Shown: piece after piece, positions 30,296 to 38,430 of the stretch | Layout: each line of letters starts with the position of its first letter | Position numbering within the stretch: the first letter of the stretch is position 1 | From: JAODBQ01 sp047602055 | GTDB lineage: Bacteria > Actinomycetota > Acidimicrobiia > Acidimicrobiales > Ilumatobacteraceae | Length of the DNA: 64,000 nt | Reading direction: 5' to 3' | Assembly: GCA_047602055.1 (NCBI GenBank) | Contig: JASGIG010000001.1 | Span: 1,922,001 to 1,986,000 of the forward strand | Translations under genes and position numbers: made by a program | Notes under the pieces: model-generated | The model's input: only the letters and a program-made list of their open reading frames with translations | Told to the model about the DNA's origin: nothing | The model's database searches: none

Positions 30296-31402
30296 TCAGC
30301 CGGAGGTCGGAACGAGCTCGCGGGCGGCGGCGACGCCCTGGGCCGGGAAGTTGATGTTCAGGCCGTCGATGCCGTCGCGCAGGAACTGGTCGTAGGCGGC
30401 GCGGTTCTCCAGGGTGCGGTCGTTCGGCCACACCCAGATCACGTAGCCGGCGGCGTGGGCCTTGGCGATGGTCTCGGGGGTGAGCACCTCGACGCCCGAC
30501 GTGCTCGGCGGTAGCTGGAGGATGCGCATGCCGTCCGGCAGCGGCGTGCCGTCGAGGACGAACGCGGCGCTGGCCCCGAAGCCGGGCGACATCTCCACCG
30601 TCGGTTCCAGCGAGTGGAAGTACGTGACGGTGGCGTCGTCGAACGAGGCCACCACCGAGGCGTCGAGCCGCCCCAGCTCGCGCAGCTCCGCGGCGAGCTG
30701 GCGGGCCGCCGCGGCGGCCGGCTCACCGCTGCCCTCGATCTCGATGTTCAGCGGCATCGTCGGGGAGCGCTCGATCAGCGAGCGCATCGTCGGGACCGCG
30801 AAGTCGTCGGCGGTGTAGCCGTCGGGCGGCGGCTTCGCCCCGGTGCGGATGCCGCGGTAGACGTAGTCGGCCTCGGGACGATCGCGCAGCACGCCGTCGG
30901 CGGTGAACCAGTAGGCGTTGTCGAGGCGGCTGAGCTCGGCGTAGGTCATGTCGGCGACCGCGCCGGTCGACTCGGTCAGGCGGTCGACGGTGCCGTCGTG
31001 CTGGACGACGAGCACGCCGTCCTTGGTGAGCATCACGTTGAGGTCGAGCACGTCGACGCCGGCCTTGACGCTCTCGCCGTAGGCGTACAGCGTCGAGCCG
31101 GGGAACTCGTCCTCGCCGCCGGTGTGGGCGAGCACGACCGGGCGGCCGAGGTTCAACAGGGCGGCGACGGTGGCGCCGGCAGGCGACGGGGTGGTCGGGG
31201 TCACGGCGACCTCCGGGAGGGTCGTTGTCGTCGACGGCGCCGAGGTGGACGACGGCGCGGTGGACGATGCGGCGGAGGCCGTCGTCGTGGGGGCGGTGGT
31301 CGTGGTCGAGATGGTCGCCGCCGGCGCGGCGTCCGAGCCGCATGCCGCAAGGCCCAGCGCGGCGATCACCGCCGCGGCGGCGACGGCCCCGCGGCACCTC
31401 AC
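30296..31402 (-). CDS. Glycerophosphodiester phosphodiesterase lipoprotein
   Basis: 368 residues from GTG 31402. Lipoprotein signal: basic start VRCRG, hydrophobic core, lipobox LAAC near residue 21. A Thr/Ser-rich spacer of about 50 residues follows (stalk). The catalytic domain has AHTGGEDEFPGSTLYAY where canonical GDPD has HRG..PENT, then VLDLNVMLTKDGVLVVQHDGTVDRLT (the second catalytic His) and MPLNIEIEG (EIK-like). The missing R in the first motif (HTGG for HRG) is unusual and could affect activity. It should hydrolyse glycerophosphodiesters outside the cytoplasmic membrane. GTG overlaps the psuG stop (GTGA), so the two are coupled. Confidence 0.83.
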   Translation of the reverse strand: MRCRGAVAAAAVIAALGLAACGSDAAPAATISTTTTAPTTTASAASSTAPSSTSAPSTTTTLPEVAVTPTTPSPAGATVAALLNLGRPVVLAHTGGEDEFPGSTLYAYGESVKAGVDVLDLNVMLTKDGVLVVQHDGTVDRLTESTGAVADMTYAELSRLDNAYWFTADGVLRDRPEADYVYRGIRTGAKPPPDGYTADDFAVPTMRSLIERSPTMPLNIEIEGSGEPAAAAARQLAAELRELGRLDASVVASFDDATVTYFHSLEPTVEMSPGFGASAAFVLDGTPLPDGMRILQLPPSTSGVEVLTPETIAKAHAAGYVIWVWPNDRTLENRAAYDQFLRDGIDGLNINFPAQGVAAARELVPTSG

Positions 31403-32328
31403 GAGCGACGTCCGGCGTAGGCGACCGCGATGCGCGCCGCGGTGATGGCGTTGTCGCGCACGAGAGCGATGTTCGCGGTGAGGCTGCGCCCGCCGGTGCG
31501 CTCGACGACGCTGGCCAGCAGATACGGGGTGACCTCCTGCCCGGTGATCCCGGCCTCGTCGAGCGCGGCGAGCGCGTCGTCGATCACGCCGGCGATCTCG
31601 TCGGCGGGGATCTCGGCGTCGGCGGGGATCGGGTTGGCGATGCTGACCCCGGTCGTCAGCCCGAGCACGTCCCAGGTGGCGTGCAGGAGGTGGGCGATCT
31701 GGTCGGGGCCGTCGAGGCGCCGTGGCGCCGGCAGCCCGCTCGTGCGGCTGTAGAACGACGGGAAGTCGTCGCTGCCGTTGACGATCACCGGTACCCCGGC
31801 CGTCTCCAAGCGCTCCAGCGTGAGACGGATGTCGAGGATCGACTTGATCCCCGCGGAGACGACGGCCACCGGGGTCCGAGCCAGCTCGGTCAGGTCGGCG
31901 GACACGTCGAACGACGTCGCCGCGCCGCGGTGCACGCCCCCGATCCCCCCGGTGGCGAAGACGCGGATCCCGGCGAGGGCGGCGAGGCGCATCGTCGCCG
32001 CCACGGTGGTGGCACCGGTGGCGCCGGTGGCCATCAGCCACGGCAGGTCGCGCGTCGTCGCCTTGTGCACGTCCTCCACGGTGGCCAGGCGGTGCAGCTG
32101 GCCCTCGTCGAGACCGATGCACGGGACGCCGTCGAGCACAGCGATCGTCGCCGGCACAGCACCCTCGGCGCGCACCAGCGTCTCGACCTCGGTGGCCATC
32201 GCCACGTTCTGCGGGAACGGCATCCCGTGGCTGATGATCGTCGACTCCAGCGCGACGAGCGGCGCGCCGCCGTCGAGCGCGGCGAGGACGTCGGGATGGA
32301 GGTTGATTCCGTCGGGCGCGAATGGCAT
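31399..32328 (-). CDS. psuG: Pseudouridine-5'-phosphate glycosidase
   Basis: 309 residues. Splits pseudouridine 5'-phosphate to uracil and ribose 5-phosphate. Family blocks: VALESTIISHGMPFPQN, GVPCIGLDE, ATTVAATMRLAALAGIRVFATGGIGGVHRG, VVSAGIKSILDIRLTLE, IANPIPADAEIP and ANIALVRDNAITAARIA. A catalytic lysine is in AGIKSIL. PsuK, the kinase that makes its substrate, is not adjacent. The stop overlaps the lipoprotein GDPD start by 4 bp, an odd partnership. ATG 32328 is 54 bp from the divergent alpha/beta hydrolase start. Confidence 0.93.
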   Translation of the reverse strand: MPFAPDGINLHPDVLAALDGGAPLVALESTIISHGMPFPQNVAMATEVETLVRAEGAVPATIAVLDGVPCIGLDEGQLHRLATVEDVHKATTRDLPWLMATGATGATTVAATMRLAALAGIRVFATGGIGGVHRGAATSFDVSADLTELARTPVAVVSAGIKSILDIRLTLERLETAGVPVIVNGSDDFPSFYSRTSGLPAPRRLDGPDQIAHLLHATWDVLGLTTGVSIANPIPADAEIPADEIAGVIDDALAALDEAGITGQEVTPYLLASVVERTGGRSLTANIALVRDNAITAARIAVAYAGRRS

Positions 32329-32382
32329 GGGGCGCCATCATCGCATCCCAGCCGCGAGAGCGAGCGGCGTAGCCTGCGGCCC

Positions 32383-33153
32383 ATGCTGCTGGCCCATGAG
32401 CTCGTCGGCGACGAGCGCGCCCCCGCCGTGGTGCTCGTCCACGGGATCACCGAGAACCACGAGACCTGGCGGCCGGTGATCGAGGCGCTGGCCGCCGACC
32501 ACTGCGTGCTCGCCGTCGACCTGCGCGGCCACGGCGACAGCGACGACGAACCGCCCTACGATCCGCAGGGCTACGCCTCCGACGTCGCCGAGACGATCGC
32601 CGCCGTCGGGCTGCAGCGCCCGCTGATCGTCGGCCACTCGCTCGGCGGCGTCGTGGTCACCGTCGTCCCGGCGTTCTGTACCGACGTCGTCGGCGTGATG
32701 AACGTCGACCAGCCGCTGCAGCTCGCTGGTTTCCAAACGGCCTTGAAGCAGATCGAGCCGCTGCTGCGCGGCACGCCCGAGCAGTTCCGCGAGGCGATCG
32801 GGATGGTCTTCGCCGGCCTGGTCGGCCCGCTGGCCGGCGACGAGCTGTCCCGCGTCGGCGCCTTGCGTCAGCCCGATCAGGACGTCGTGCTGGGCACCTG
32901 GGCGGCGGTGCTCGACAGCACGCCGGAGGAGCTCGACGCGCTCGCCCCGGTGATGCTCGCCGCGTCGGCCGGCGTGCCGTACCTGGCGTTGCACGGCATC
33001 GACCCAGGGCCGGAGTACGAGGACTGGCTGCGCGCCCACCTCCCGCAGCTGGAGTACGAGGTGTGGCCGGACCACGGCCACTACCCGTTCCTCGTCGACC
33101 TGCCGCGGTTCCTCGACCGGCTGGCCGCGTTCGAGGCCGAGGTGCGGTCGTGA
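32383..33153 (+). CDS. Alpha/beta-fold hydrolase
   Basis: 256 residues. Oxyanion region VVLVHGITENHETW, AVDLRGHGDSD, nucleophile elbow VGHSLGG (serine) and a late histidine in WPDHGHYPFL complete the triad. Carboxyl ester, lactone or haloalkane-type substrates are all possible. TAGCCT (32370-32375) lies 7 nt before the ATG. Its stop overlaps GTG 33150 of a repeat-borne mini-ORF that in turn overlaps the next gene, so it is translationally linked to the enoyl-CoA hydratase downstream. Confidence 0.85.
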   Translation: MLLAHELVGDERAPAVVLVHGITENHETWRPVIEALAADHCVLAVDLRGHGDSDDEPPYDPQGYASDVAETIAAVGLQRPLIVGHSLGGVVVTVVPAFCTDVVGVMNVDQPLQLAGFQTALKQIEPLLRGTPEQFREAIGMVFAGLVGPLAGDELSRVGALRQPDQDVVLGTWAAVLDSTPEELDALAPVMLAASAGVPYLALHGIDPGPEYEDWLRAHLPQLEYEVWPDHGHYPFLVDLPRFLDRLAAFEAEVRS

Positions 33154-33245
33154 CCGTGCTTGCTCGGGGGCTGCGCCCCCGGAACCCATCGTCGCCCGGC
33201 TCCCTGGCGGTCGCCCGGTCGACCGGTCAGGAGCTGCGCTCATGA
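33150..33245 (+). repeat. Family D element D1: 31-codon mini-ORF bridging two genes
   Basis: GTG 33150 overlaps the hydrolase stop (GTGA). The frame is open for 31 codons (starts MTVLARGLRPRN, ends STGQELRS) and stops at TGA 33243-33245, inside the ATGA that starts the next gene at 33242. The DNA holds a perfect hairpin CGGGGGC-TGC-GCCCCCG and GGCTCCCTGGCGGTCGC, the core also found in family C. Both ends carry TGACCGT (33151-33157 and 33243-33249), like a target duplication. Confidence 0.65.
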
Positions 33246-34021
33246 CCGTCGACGGCATCCGCGTCGAGCGGGACGGGCCGGTGGCGACGATCTGGCTGGA
33301 CCGGCCGGCCAAGCGCAATGCGATGTCGTATGCGATGTGGGCGGGGCTCGGCGATGCCTGCGTGGAGCTCGGCGACGACACGTCGGTGCGCGTCGTCGTA
33401 CTGCGCGGCGCCGGTGGCCACTTCTGCGCCGGCGCCGACATCGGCGAGCTGCTCGCCGAGCGCCCGGCGGACGCGCCGACGTTCCACCAGGTGAACGTGA
33501 CCGCCGAGCACGCCCTCGCCAACCTGCCGAAGCCGACCGTGGCGTTCGTCGAGGGCGACTGCATCGGCGGTGGCTGCGCGTTGGCGATCGATTGCGATCT
33601 GCGCCTCGCCGTCGACGGCGCCCGCTTCGGGATCACCCCGGCGAAGCTCGGCGTCGTCTACCCGGCGGCGTCGCACGAACGGGTCGGGCGCCTGCTCGGT
33701 CCGGCGGCGGCGAAGATGCTGCTGTTCACCGGGCGGCTGGTCGACACCGCGACGGCCCTGCGCATCGGCCTGGTCGACGAGGTCCACGAGCCCGGCGCCG
33801 GCGAGAGCGCGCTCGCCGCGCTGTGCGCCGAGCTGGCCGAGCGCTCGCTGCTGTCCCAGGTGGCCAGCAAGGAGATGATCGCGCAGGTCGCCGCCACCGG
33901 CAGCGTGCCCGAGCACCTCGAGCGGCACTGGGCGCAGGTCGCCGCCGGCGCCGGCGACCTGCGCGAGGGCGTCGCCGCGTTCGCCGAGCGCCGCCCGCCC
34001 AAGTTCACCTGGGCGGGGTGA
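33242..34021 (+). CDS. Enoyl-CoA hydratase/isomerase family protein
   Basis: 259 residues, normal crotonase length. IWLDRPAKRNAMSYAMW, LRGAGGHFCAGADIGEL, EGDCIGGGCALAIDCDLRLAVDGARFGITPAKLG and the second region VVYPAASHERVGRLLG. The residue usually glutamate in hydratases looks replaced in this last segment, so hydratase activity is uncertain; an isomerase or other crotonase activity is possible. Joined to the upstream hydrolase through the bridging mini-ORF. Family A repeat A2 follows 10 bp after the stop. Confidence 0.85.
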   Translation: MTVDGIRVERDGPVATIWLDRPAKRNAMSYAMWAGLGDACVELGDDTSVRVVVLRGAGGHFCAGADIGELLAERPADAPTFHQVNVTAEHALANLPKPTVAFVEGDCIGGGCALAIDCDLRLAVDGARFGITPAKLGVVYPAASHERVGRLLGPAAAKMLLFTGRLVDTATALRIGLVDEVHEPGAGESALAALCAELAERSLLSQVASKEMIAQVAATGSVPEHLERHWAQVAAGAGDLREGVAAFAERRPPKFTWAG

Positions 34022-34030
34022 CGTTGATGT

Positions 34031-34113
34031 TCGTGCTCGGGTCGCAGCCAAGCTGCTCCCTGCGCCTGCCGTGCTCGCTGCCTCCGCTGCGCTTGGGCGC
34101 TCACCGCTCCTCG
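34031..34113 (+). repeat. Dispersed intergenic element, family A, copy A2
   Basis: TCGTGCTCGGGTCGCAGCC, AAGCTGCTCCCTGCGCCTGC, CGTGCTCGCTGCCTCCGCTG, CGCTTGGGCGCTC. Lies between the enoyl-CoA hydratase stop and the sulfatase start. Full-length copy with the GCTGCGCTT...GGCGCTC tail. Confidence 0.75.
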
Positions 34114-34129
34114 GGTCGGTGCTGAAGCC

Positions 34130-35587
34130 GTGAGCCGGCCGAACGTCCTGCTGATCACGCTGGATCAGTTCCGGGGTGACTGCCTGTCGAGCGCGGGGCA
34201 TCCGGTGGTGCGCACGCCGAACCTCGACCGCCTCGCCGCGGCCGGCGTCTCGTTGCGCCGCCACTACAGCCAGGCGACGCCGTGCGCCCCGGGCCGCGCC
34301 GCGCTGTACACGGGCACGTACCAGATGAACAACCGGGTCGTCGCCAACGGCACGCCGCTCGACGATCGCTTCGACAACGTCGCCCGCGTCGCCCGCCGCG
34401 GCGGCTATGTGCCGGCGCTGTTCGGCTACACCGACCAGGGCGTCGACCCGCGGCTGGTGCCCGAACCCGCCGACCCGCGGCGCAGCAACCCGTGGGGCAT
34501 CTTGCCGGGCTTCGAGCCGGTCGTGAACCTCTCCGGCCCGTACACGCCGTGGATCAGCTGGCTGCGCGGGCTCGGCCACGACGTGCCCGACGACGACGCC
34601 GCGGTCCTGCGCACCGAGGCGGACCGGCCCGCCGAGCACAGCACGTCGGCGTTCCTCACCGACCGGCTGCTCGAGTGGATCGGCCGCCAGGACGGGCCGT
34701 GGTTCGCTCACGCCAGCTACCTGCGCCCGCACCCGCCGTACGTTGCCGCCGGCCACTGGTCGAGCGCCTACGACCCCGACGAGGTCGGGGACCCGATCGA
34801 GCCGGTGCCGCTCGAGCGGCGCCACCGCATGCACAAGGGGCTGCTACACCATCCCGAGACGCGGCCGCCCGCTGACCCGGCGGCGATGCGTCGGCTGCGC
34901 GCCCAGTACTTCGGGATGGTCGGCGAGGTCGACGACTGCCTCGGCCGGCTGTGGGACGGGCTCGCCGCCGCCGGCATGTGGGACGACACGCTGATCGTCG
35001 TCACCGCCGACCACGGCGAGCAGCTCGGCGATCACGGCTACGTCCAGAAGGCCGGGTTCTTCGAGCAGAGCCACCACGTCGTCGGCATCGTCCGCGACCC
35101 GGCCGCGCCGGCAGCGCACGGCACCGTCGTCGAGCGCTTCACCGAGAACGTCGACGTGCTGCCGACGATCTGCGAGGCGATCGGCGCCGACGTCCCGCTG
35201 CAGTGCGACGGCGTGCCGCTGACGTCGCTGCTGCGCGGCGAGGAGCCACCGTGGTGGCGCGACGCGGCGACCTGGGAGTACGACTGGCGCTTCGCGTTCA
35301 TCGGCGACGCGCCGGCGTCGTGGCCGTGGGACCGCCGGCTGGAGCGCCAGCACCTCACCGTGCGCCGCGGCGACGAGCTGGCCTACGTGCAGTTCGGCGA
35401 CGGCTCGTGGCGGTGCTTCGACGTCGCCGCCGACCCGACGTGGCGCACCGAGGTGACCGACGCCGAGCGGGTGCTGGCGATGGCCCAGGCGATGCTGACG
35501 TGGCGGTCACGGCACGCCGAGCGGACGCTCACGGACATGTTGCTCGAGCGCGGCGGCATCGGCCGTTGGGTGTCGGCCACGCTCTGA
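34130..35587 (+). CDS. Sulfatase (arylsulfatase/phosphonate monoester hydrolase type)
   Basis: 485 residues from GTG 34130. The N-terminal metal motif NVLLITLDQFRGD is followed by the formylglycine site C52-A-P-G-R56 in TPCAPGRAALYTG (Cys-type CxPxR). TADHGEQLGDHGYVQKAGFFEQS supplies the later metal and His/Lys residues. The LDQFRGD form and overall pattern resemble phosphonate monoester hydrolase-like sulfatases. No signal peptide is seen, so it probably acts in the cytoplasm. A formylglycine-generating enzyme would be needed and is not in the window. Family A repeats flank the gene on both sides (A2 and A3). Confidence 0.9.
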   Translation: MSRPNVLLITLDQFRGDCLSSAGHPVVRTPNLDRLAAAGVSLRRHYSQATPCAPGRAALYTGTYQMNNRVVANGTPLDDRFDNVARVARRGGYVPALFGYTDQGVDPRLVPEPADPRRSNPWGILPGFEPVVNLSGPYTPWISWLRGLGHDVPDDDAAVLRTEADRPAEHSTSAFLTDRLLEWIGRQDGPWFAHASYLRPHPPYVAAGHWSSAYDPDEVGDPIEPVPLERRHRMHKGLLHHPETRPPADPAAMRRLRAQYFGMVGEVDDCLGRLWDGLAAAGMWDDTLIVVTADHGEQLGDHGYVQKAGFFEQSHHVVGIVRDPAAPAAHGTVVERFTENVDVLPTICEAIGADVPLQCDGVPLTSLLRGEEPPWWRDAATWEYDWRFAFIGDAPASWPWDRRLERQHLTVRRGDELAYVQFGDGSWRCFDVAADPTWRTEVTDAERVLAMAQAMLTWRSRHAERTLTDMLLERGGIGRWVSATL

Positions 35588-35588
35588 T

Positions 35589-35665
35589 CGTGCTCCGGTC
35601 GGGGCGGAGCCCTCCCTTGGCCTGCCGTGCTCGCCGCCTCCGCTGCGCTTCGGCGATCGCCGTCC
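35589..35665 (+). repeat. Dispersed intergenic element, family A, copy A3
   Basis: GTGCTCCGGTCGGGGCGGAG, CCTCCCTTGGCCTGCC, GTGCTCGCCGCCTCCGCTGC, GCTTCGGCGATCGCC. Starts 2 bp after the sulfatase stop. The second block is altered compared with A2 and A4. Confidence 0.7.
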
Positions 35666-35714
35666 TGGCTGGGTGGTGAGGTCTGGCGCCCTGGAACTTT
35701 CTGGCGTGTTCGCC

Positions 35715-35743
35715 TTGCATCGACTGTTAGGAACACCTACCAT
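35715..35743 (+). promoter_or_regulatory. Promoter with -35 and -10 elements
   Basis: TTGCAT (35715-35720), 17 bp, TACCAT (35738-35743), then 7 nt to ATG 35751. This is the clearest two-part housekeeping-type promoter in the window, and its spacing supports a leaderless start at 35751. Confidence 0.6.
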
Positions 35744-35750
35744 GCGATGC

Positions 35751-36278
35751 ATGATCGACGAGGGGATGCTGCGGATGGTCACCGCACTGGCACACGGGGT
35801 GCCGGGTGTGACGCTCAAGCTCCGCTGCACGCACGACGAAGAGCTGGTGGTCGCCGCCAACCGGCTCGACGCCCACCTCGATCCCTGCCAGTTGCGCGCC
35901 GCGGTCCTCGTGCCGCCGCGCCCCGGCGTGTGCCGGCTGGTTGACGCGGTCGTCGCCGTCGAGGTCCACCTCGGTCTCCAGGACCTCGGCGGCGGCCTGT
36001 ACCGGCGCGGCGGGCCCGAGGGCGAGGAGCGGTGGTTCGCCACGCTACTTGGGCCTGCCGCGCTGGGCGATCTGCTGGATCACTGCCCGGTCGACGTCCC
36101 GGACGAGTCGATGACCGCGTCGTTAAAGGCCGACGAGGAGCTGTCGGCGACGGCGGTGTGCATCACCGCCAACCACCCGTCGGCGTCGGGGCACCTCGAC
36201 GCCGTCGCGTCCTGGGCGCTCGGCGTCTGTATGGTCGAGGAGTTGCTCGGCGCCAGCCGGCGCGAGCTGAGCCGCTGA
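35751..36278 (+). CDS. Hypothetical protein
   Basis: 175 residues from ATG 35751, chosen because the TTGCAT-N17-TACCAT promoter ends 7 nt before it; ATG 35742 would add three residues. Content: VPGVTLKLRCTHDEELVVAANRLDAHLDP, then an alpha/beta region and a C-terminus rich in small residues (ASWALGVCMVEELLGASRREL). No signal peptide, clear membrane segment or known motif. I do not recognise the family. It is co-directional with the MhuD-like gene 34 bp downstream and may be co-transcribed with it. Confidence 0.6.
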   Translation: MIDEGMLRMVTALAHGVPGVTLKLRCTHDEELVVAANRLDAHLDPCQLRAAVLVPPRPGVCRLVDAVVAVEVHLGLQDLGGGLYRRGGPEGEERWFATLLGPAALGDLLDHCPVDVPDESMTASLKADEELSATAVCITANHPSASGHLDAVASWALGVCMVEELLGASRRELSR

Positions 36279-36312
36279 CCCGGCCGACCCCCGAACGTCG
36301 CAGGAGGACCGC

Positions 36313-36612
36313 ATGTCCGTCGTCAAGATCAATGCCATCACCGTGCCCGAGGGCCAGGGCGGCGAGCTGGAGAAGCGGTTCGCGGCTCGGGCGAAGATGG
36401 TCGAGACGATGCCCGGCTTCGAGGGCTTCGAGCTGCTGCGCCCCGTCGCCGGCGAGTCGCGCTACTTCGTCTACACCCGCTGGGCCGACGAGGAGTCGTT
36501 CCAGGGCTGGGTCAACAGCCAGGCGTTCGGCCAGGGCCACGCCCAGGCCGACGGTCCCCGCCCCGTCGCCCAGCACGCCGACCTGCTGGCGTTCGAGGTC
36601 GTCGATCTGTAA
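36313..36612 (+). CDS. mhuD: Haem-degrading monooxygenase, MhuD-like (ABM family)
   Basis: 99 residues with a strong Shine-Dalgarno AGGAGG about 5 nt before the ATG. MSVVKINAITVPEG, PGFEGFELLRPV and SRYFVYTRWADEESFQGWVN closely follow mycobacterial MhuD. N7 and W66, two key haem-pocket residues of MhuD, are at the same positions. The axial histidine (His75 in MhuD) would be H76 here, a one-residue shift. MhuD breaks haem to mycobilin and releases iron. A different quinol or antibiotic monooxygenase role is possible, but the N7/W66 match favours haem. Confidence 0.8.
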   Translation: MSVVKINAITVPEGQGGELEKRFAARAKMVETMPGFEGFELLRPVAGESRYFVYTRWADEESFQGWVNSQAFGQGHAQADGPRPVAQHADLLAFEVVDL

Positions 36613-36613
36613 T

Positions 36614-36702
36614 CGTCGGTGCTCCGGTCGCAGCCAAGCTGCTCCCTGCGCCTGCCGTGCTCGCCGCCTCCGCTTCGCTTCGGCGCTCGCCCCGTGCTGG
36701 AT
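36614..36702 (+). repeat. Dispersed intergenic element, family A, copy A4
   Basis: GGTGCTCCGGTCGCAGCC, AAGCTGCTCCCTGCGCCTGC, CGTGCTCGCCGCCTCCGCTT, CGCTTCGGCGCTCGCC. Lies between the mhuD stop and the convergent copCD stop. Near-identical to A2 over about 80 bp. Confidence 0.75.
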
Positions 36703-36732
36703 CGGAGGTGACCCCGGAAGCGATGGTCCGCC

Positions 36733-38365
36733 TCAGCGCACCGTCATCTTGGCGGTGAACGTCGTCTGGTCGAACTCGCCGTAGCGGGCAGTGACGGTGA
36801 TCGTCCACGTGCCGGCGAGTGGGAACACGGCGTTCGTGGCGATCACGTGACCCGGGCCGGCGGGCTCGACGGGGATGTCCAGCGGGCCGATCTGCTGGTC
36901 CGGTAGCGACGCGGAGATGGCGATGCTGTCCGGCGAGTCGAGCGAACCGGTCGTGCTGGTGATCGTCACGTGCATCGTCGTCCCGCCGGTCACGGGCGGC
37001 GAGACGATGATCTGGGCGATGCGGTTGCCCTGGACGACGTTCGTGCTCGCCGACGTGACGACGGCGGCATGCGGCGGCGGCGAGGCGACCAAGCCGGTGG
37101 TGGCGACCATCACCACGAGGATCCCGAGCACCTCGGCCGTCACCGTGCGGCGCAACGCCCGTGCCGATCCCTCGGCGTCGGCCCGGCGACGCGTCACCCA
37201 GCGGCTGGCCAGCGCCAGCGCCAGCACGCCGCCGACCAGCACGAGCTTGACGATCAGCCACGTGCCGTAGCGGCTGTGGACCAGGTCGTCCCACGAGCCG
37301 GACTGGCGCCAGGCGTTGACCGTGCCGGTGACCGACAGGGCGACGACGGCGACGAGCGCGATCGGCGAGAGCTCGACGGCGGCGCGGACCATCAGCCGGC
37401 GGGGCACGACGACGGCCAGCGCGGCCAGGCCGCCGGCCCACAGCGCCATCCCGGCGAGGTGGGCGACGGTGGCCGCCATGCCGACGACCACCCACCGTCC
37501 GGTGCTGGCGTGGCCGCCGGCGGCGACGATCGCCAGGAGGGCGAGGCCGCCGAGCCACGACGCGACCAGCGTCAGCGTCGTGCGCCGCAGGCGCTGGCGC
37601 ACGAGCACGGCGAGGAACGCGACGCCGGCGAAGACCAGCCGGATCAGCCACCACTTGCCCGACCGGGTGTGGATCACCTCGCTCCACGCCGTGTACGAGT
37701 CGACGTTCTCGGCCGCCTGGGCGGAGATCATCGAGCGCGGTCCCGGCGAGGGCGACGATCCCGGCGATCGTCAGCAGGATCGTCGCCCGGCGGGTACGCA
37801 GCCCGGCCGGCCAGATCCCGGCGAGGACCCACATCACCCCGATCAGCACGGCGATGCCGACGTAGCTGGACCATCGGCCGATCGCCAGCCACGCCTGTGC
37901 CGGCTTGGCCGGCTGGCTGGCGTCGAGCAGGTCGCCGACCAGGTTCGGGTCGGTGGTGCCCGGCTGGCCGACGGAAAACGTGAACGCCCCGGCGACCGGG
38001 TGCGAGTCGGCCGAGATCGCCCGCCAGGCGACGACGTACGTCCCGTCGGCCAGCGTCGGTACGTCGACGGCGAGCGTGGACTTGCCGCCGTCCTGGCGGA
38101 CGTTGCCGACATCGACGGCCGATCCGTCACCGGCGACGACGCGGATCGAGTCGGGCACCGGGTCGACGGACTCGCTGAACGTCAGCACCACCTGGTTCGG
38201 CGAGGTCGGCAGCACCGCACCGGACGTCGGACTGGTCGACAGCAGCTCGGCGTGGGCGCTGGCCTGTGCCCACGTGCCGAGCAGCCCGGCCAGCGAGGCG
38301 AGCACCACGAGCAGCCCGGCCAGCGGCGCGAGCCGCCGCCGGAACGACGGCGCCGCGCTCACCAC
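36733..38365 (-). CDS. CopC-CopD fusion copper protein (YcnJ-like), with a +1 frameshift
   Basis: About 543 residues after repair. The N-terminus has a signal peptide ending ASA, then HAELLSTSPTSGAVLPTSP, the CopC domain with its N-terminal copper-binding His, and SHPVAGAFTFSVG. Eight or so membrane helices (CopD) follow, with W/H-rich loops such as HLAGMALWAGG and a C-terminal extracellular beta domain (YtkA-like) ending TFTAKMTVR. A frame change is needed at 37734-37738 (ALAGTA then SMISAQAAENVDSY). It likely imports or handles copper across the membrane. The SigC-like sigma gene lies directly upstream, pointing to copper-linked control. Confidence 0.87.
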
Positions 38366-38368
38366 TGG

Positions 38369-38430
38369 TCCAGGGCGCGGCGAGCGCGGCAGGCGGAGGG
38401 AGCCGCCTTGCGGCGAGCGGAGCCCGGGCA
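38369..38430 (-). repeat. Dispersed intergenic element, family A, copy A5 (inverted, diverged)
   Basis: On the minus strand: GGGCTCCGCTCGCCGCAAGG, CGGCTCCCTCCGCCTGCC, GCGCTCGCCGCGCC. It fills the gap between sigC stop and copCD start, inside a probable operon. Confidence 0.55.

Noticed and set aside
33150..33245. Family D elements as insertion sequences
   Set aside because: They are about 90-190 bp with no transposase; at most they are non-autonomous elements.
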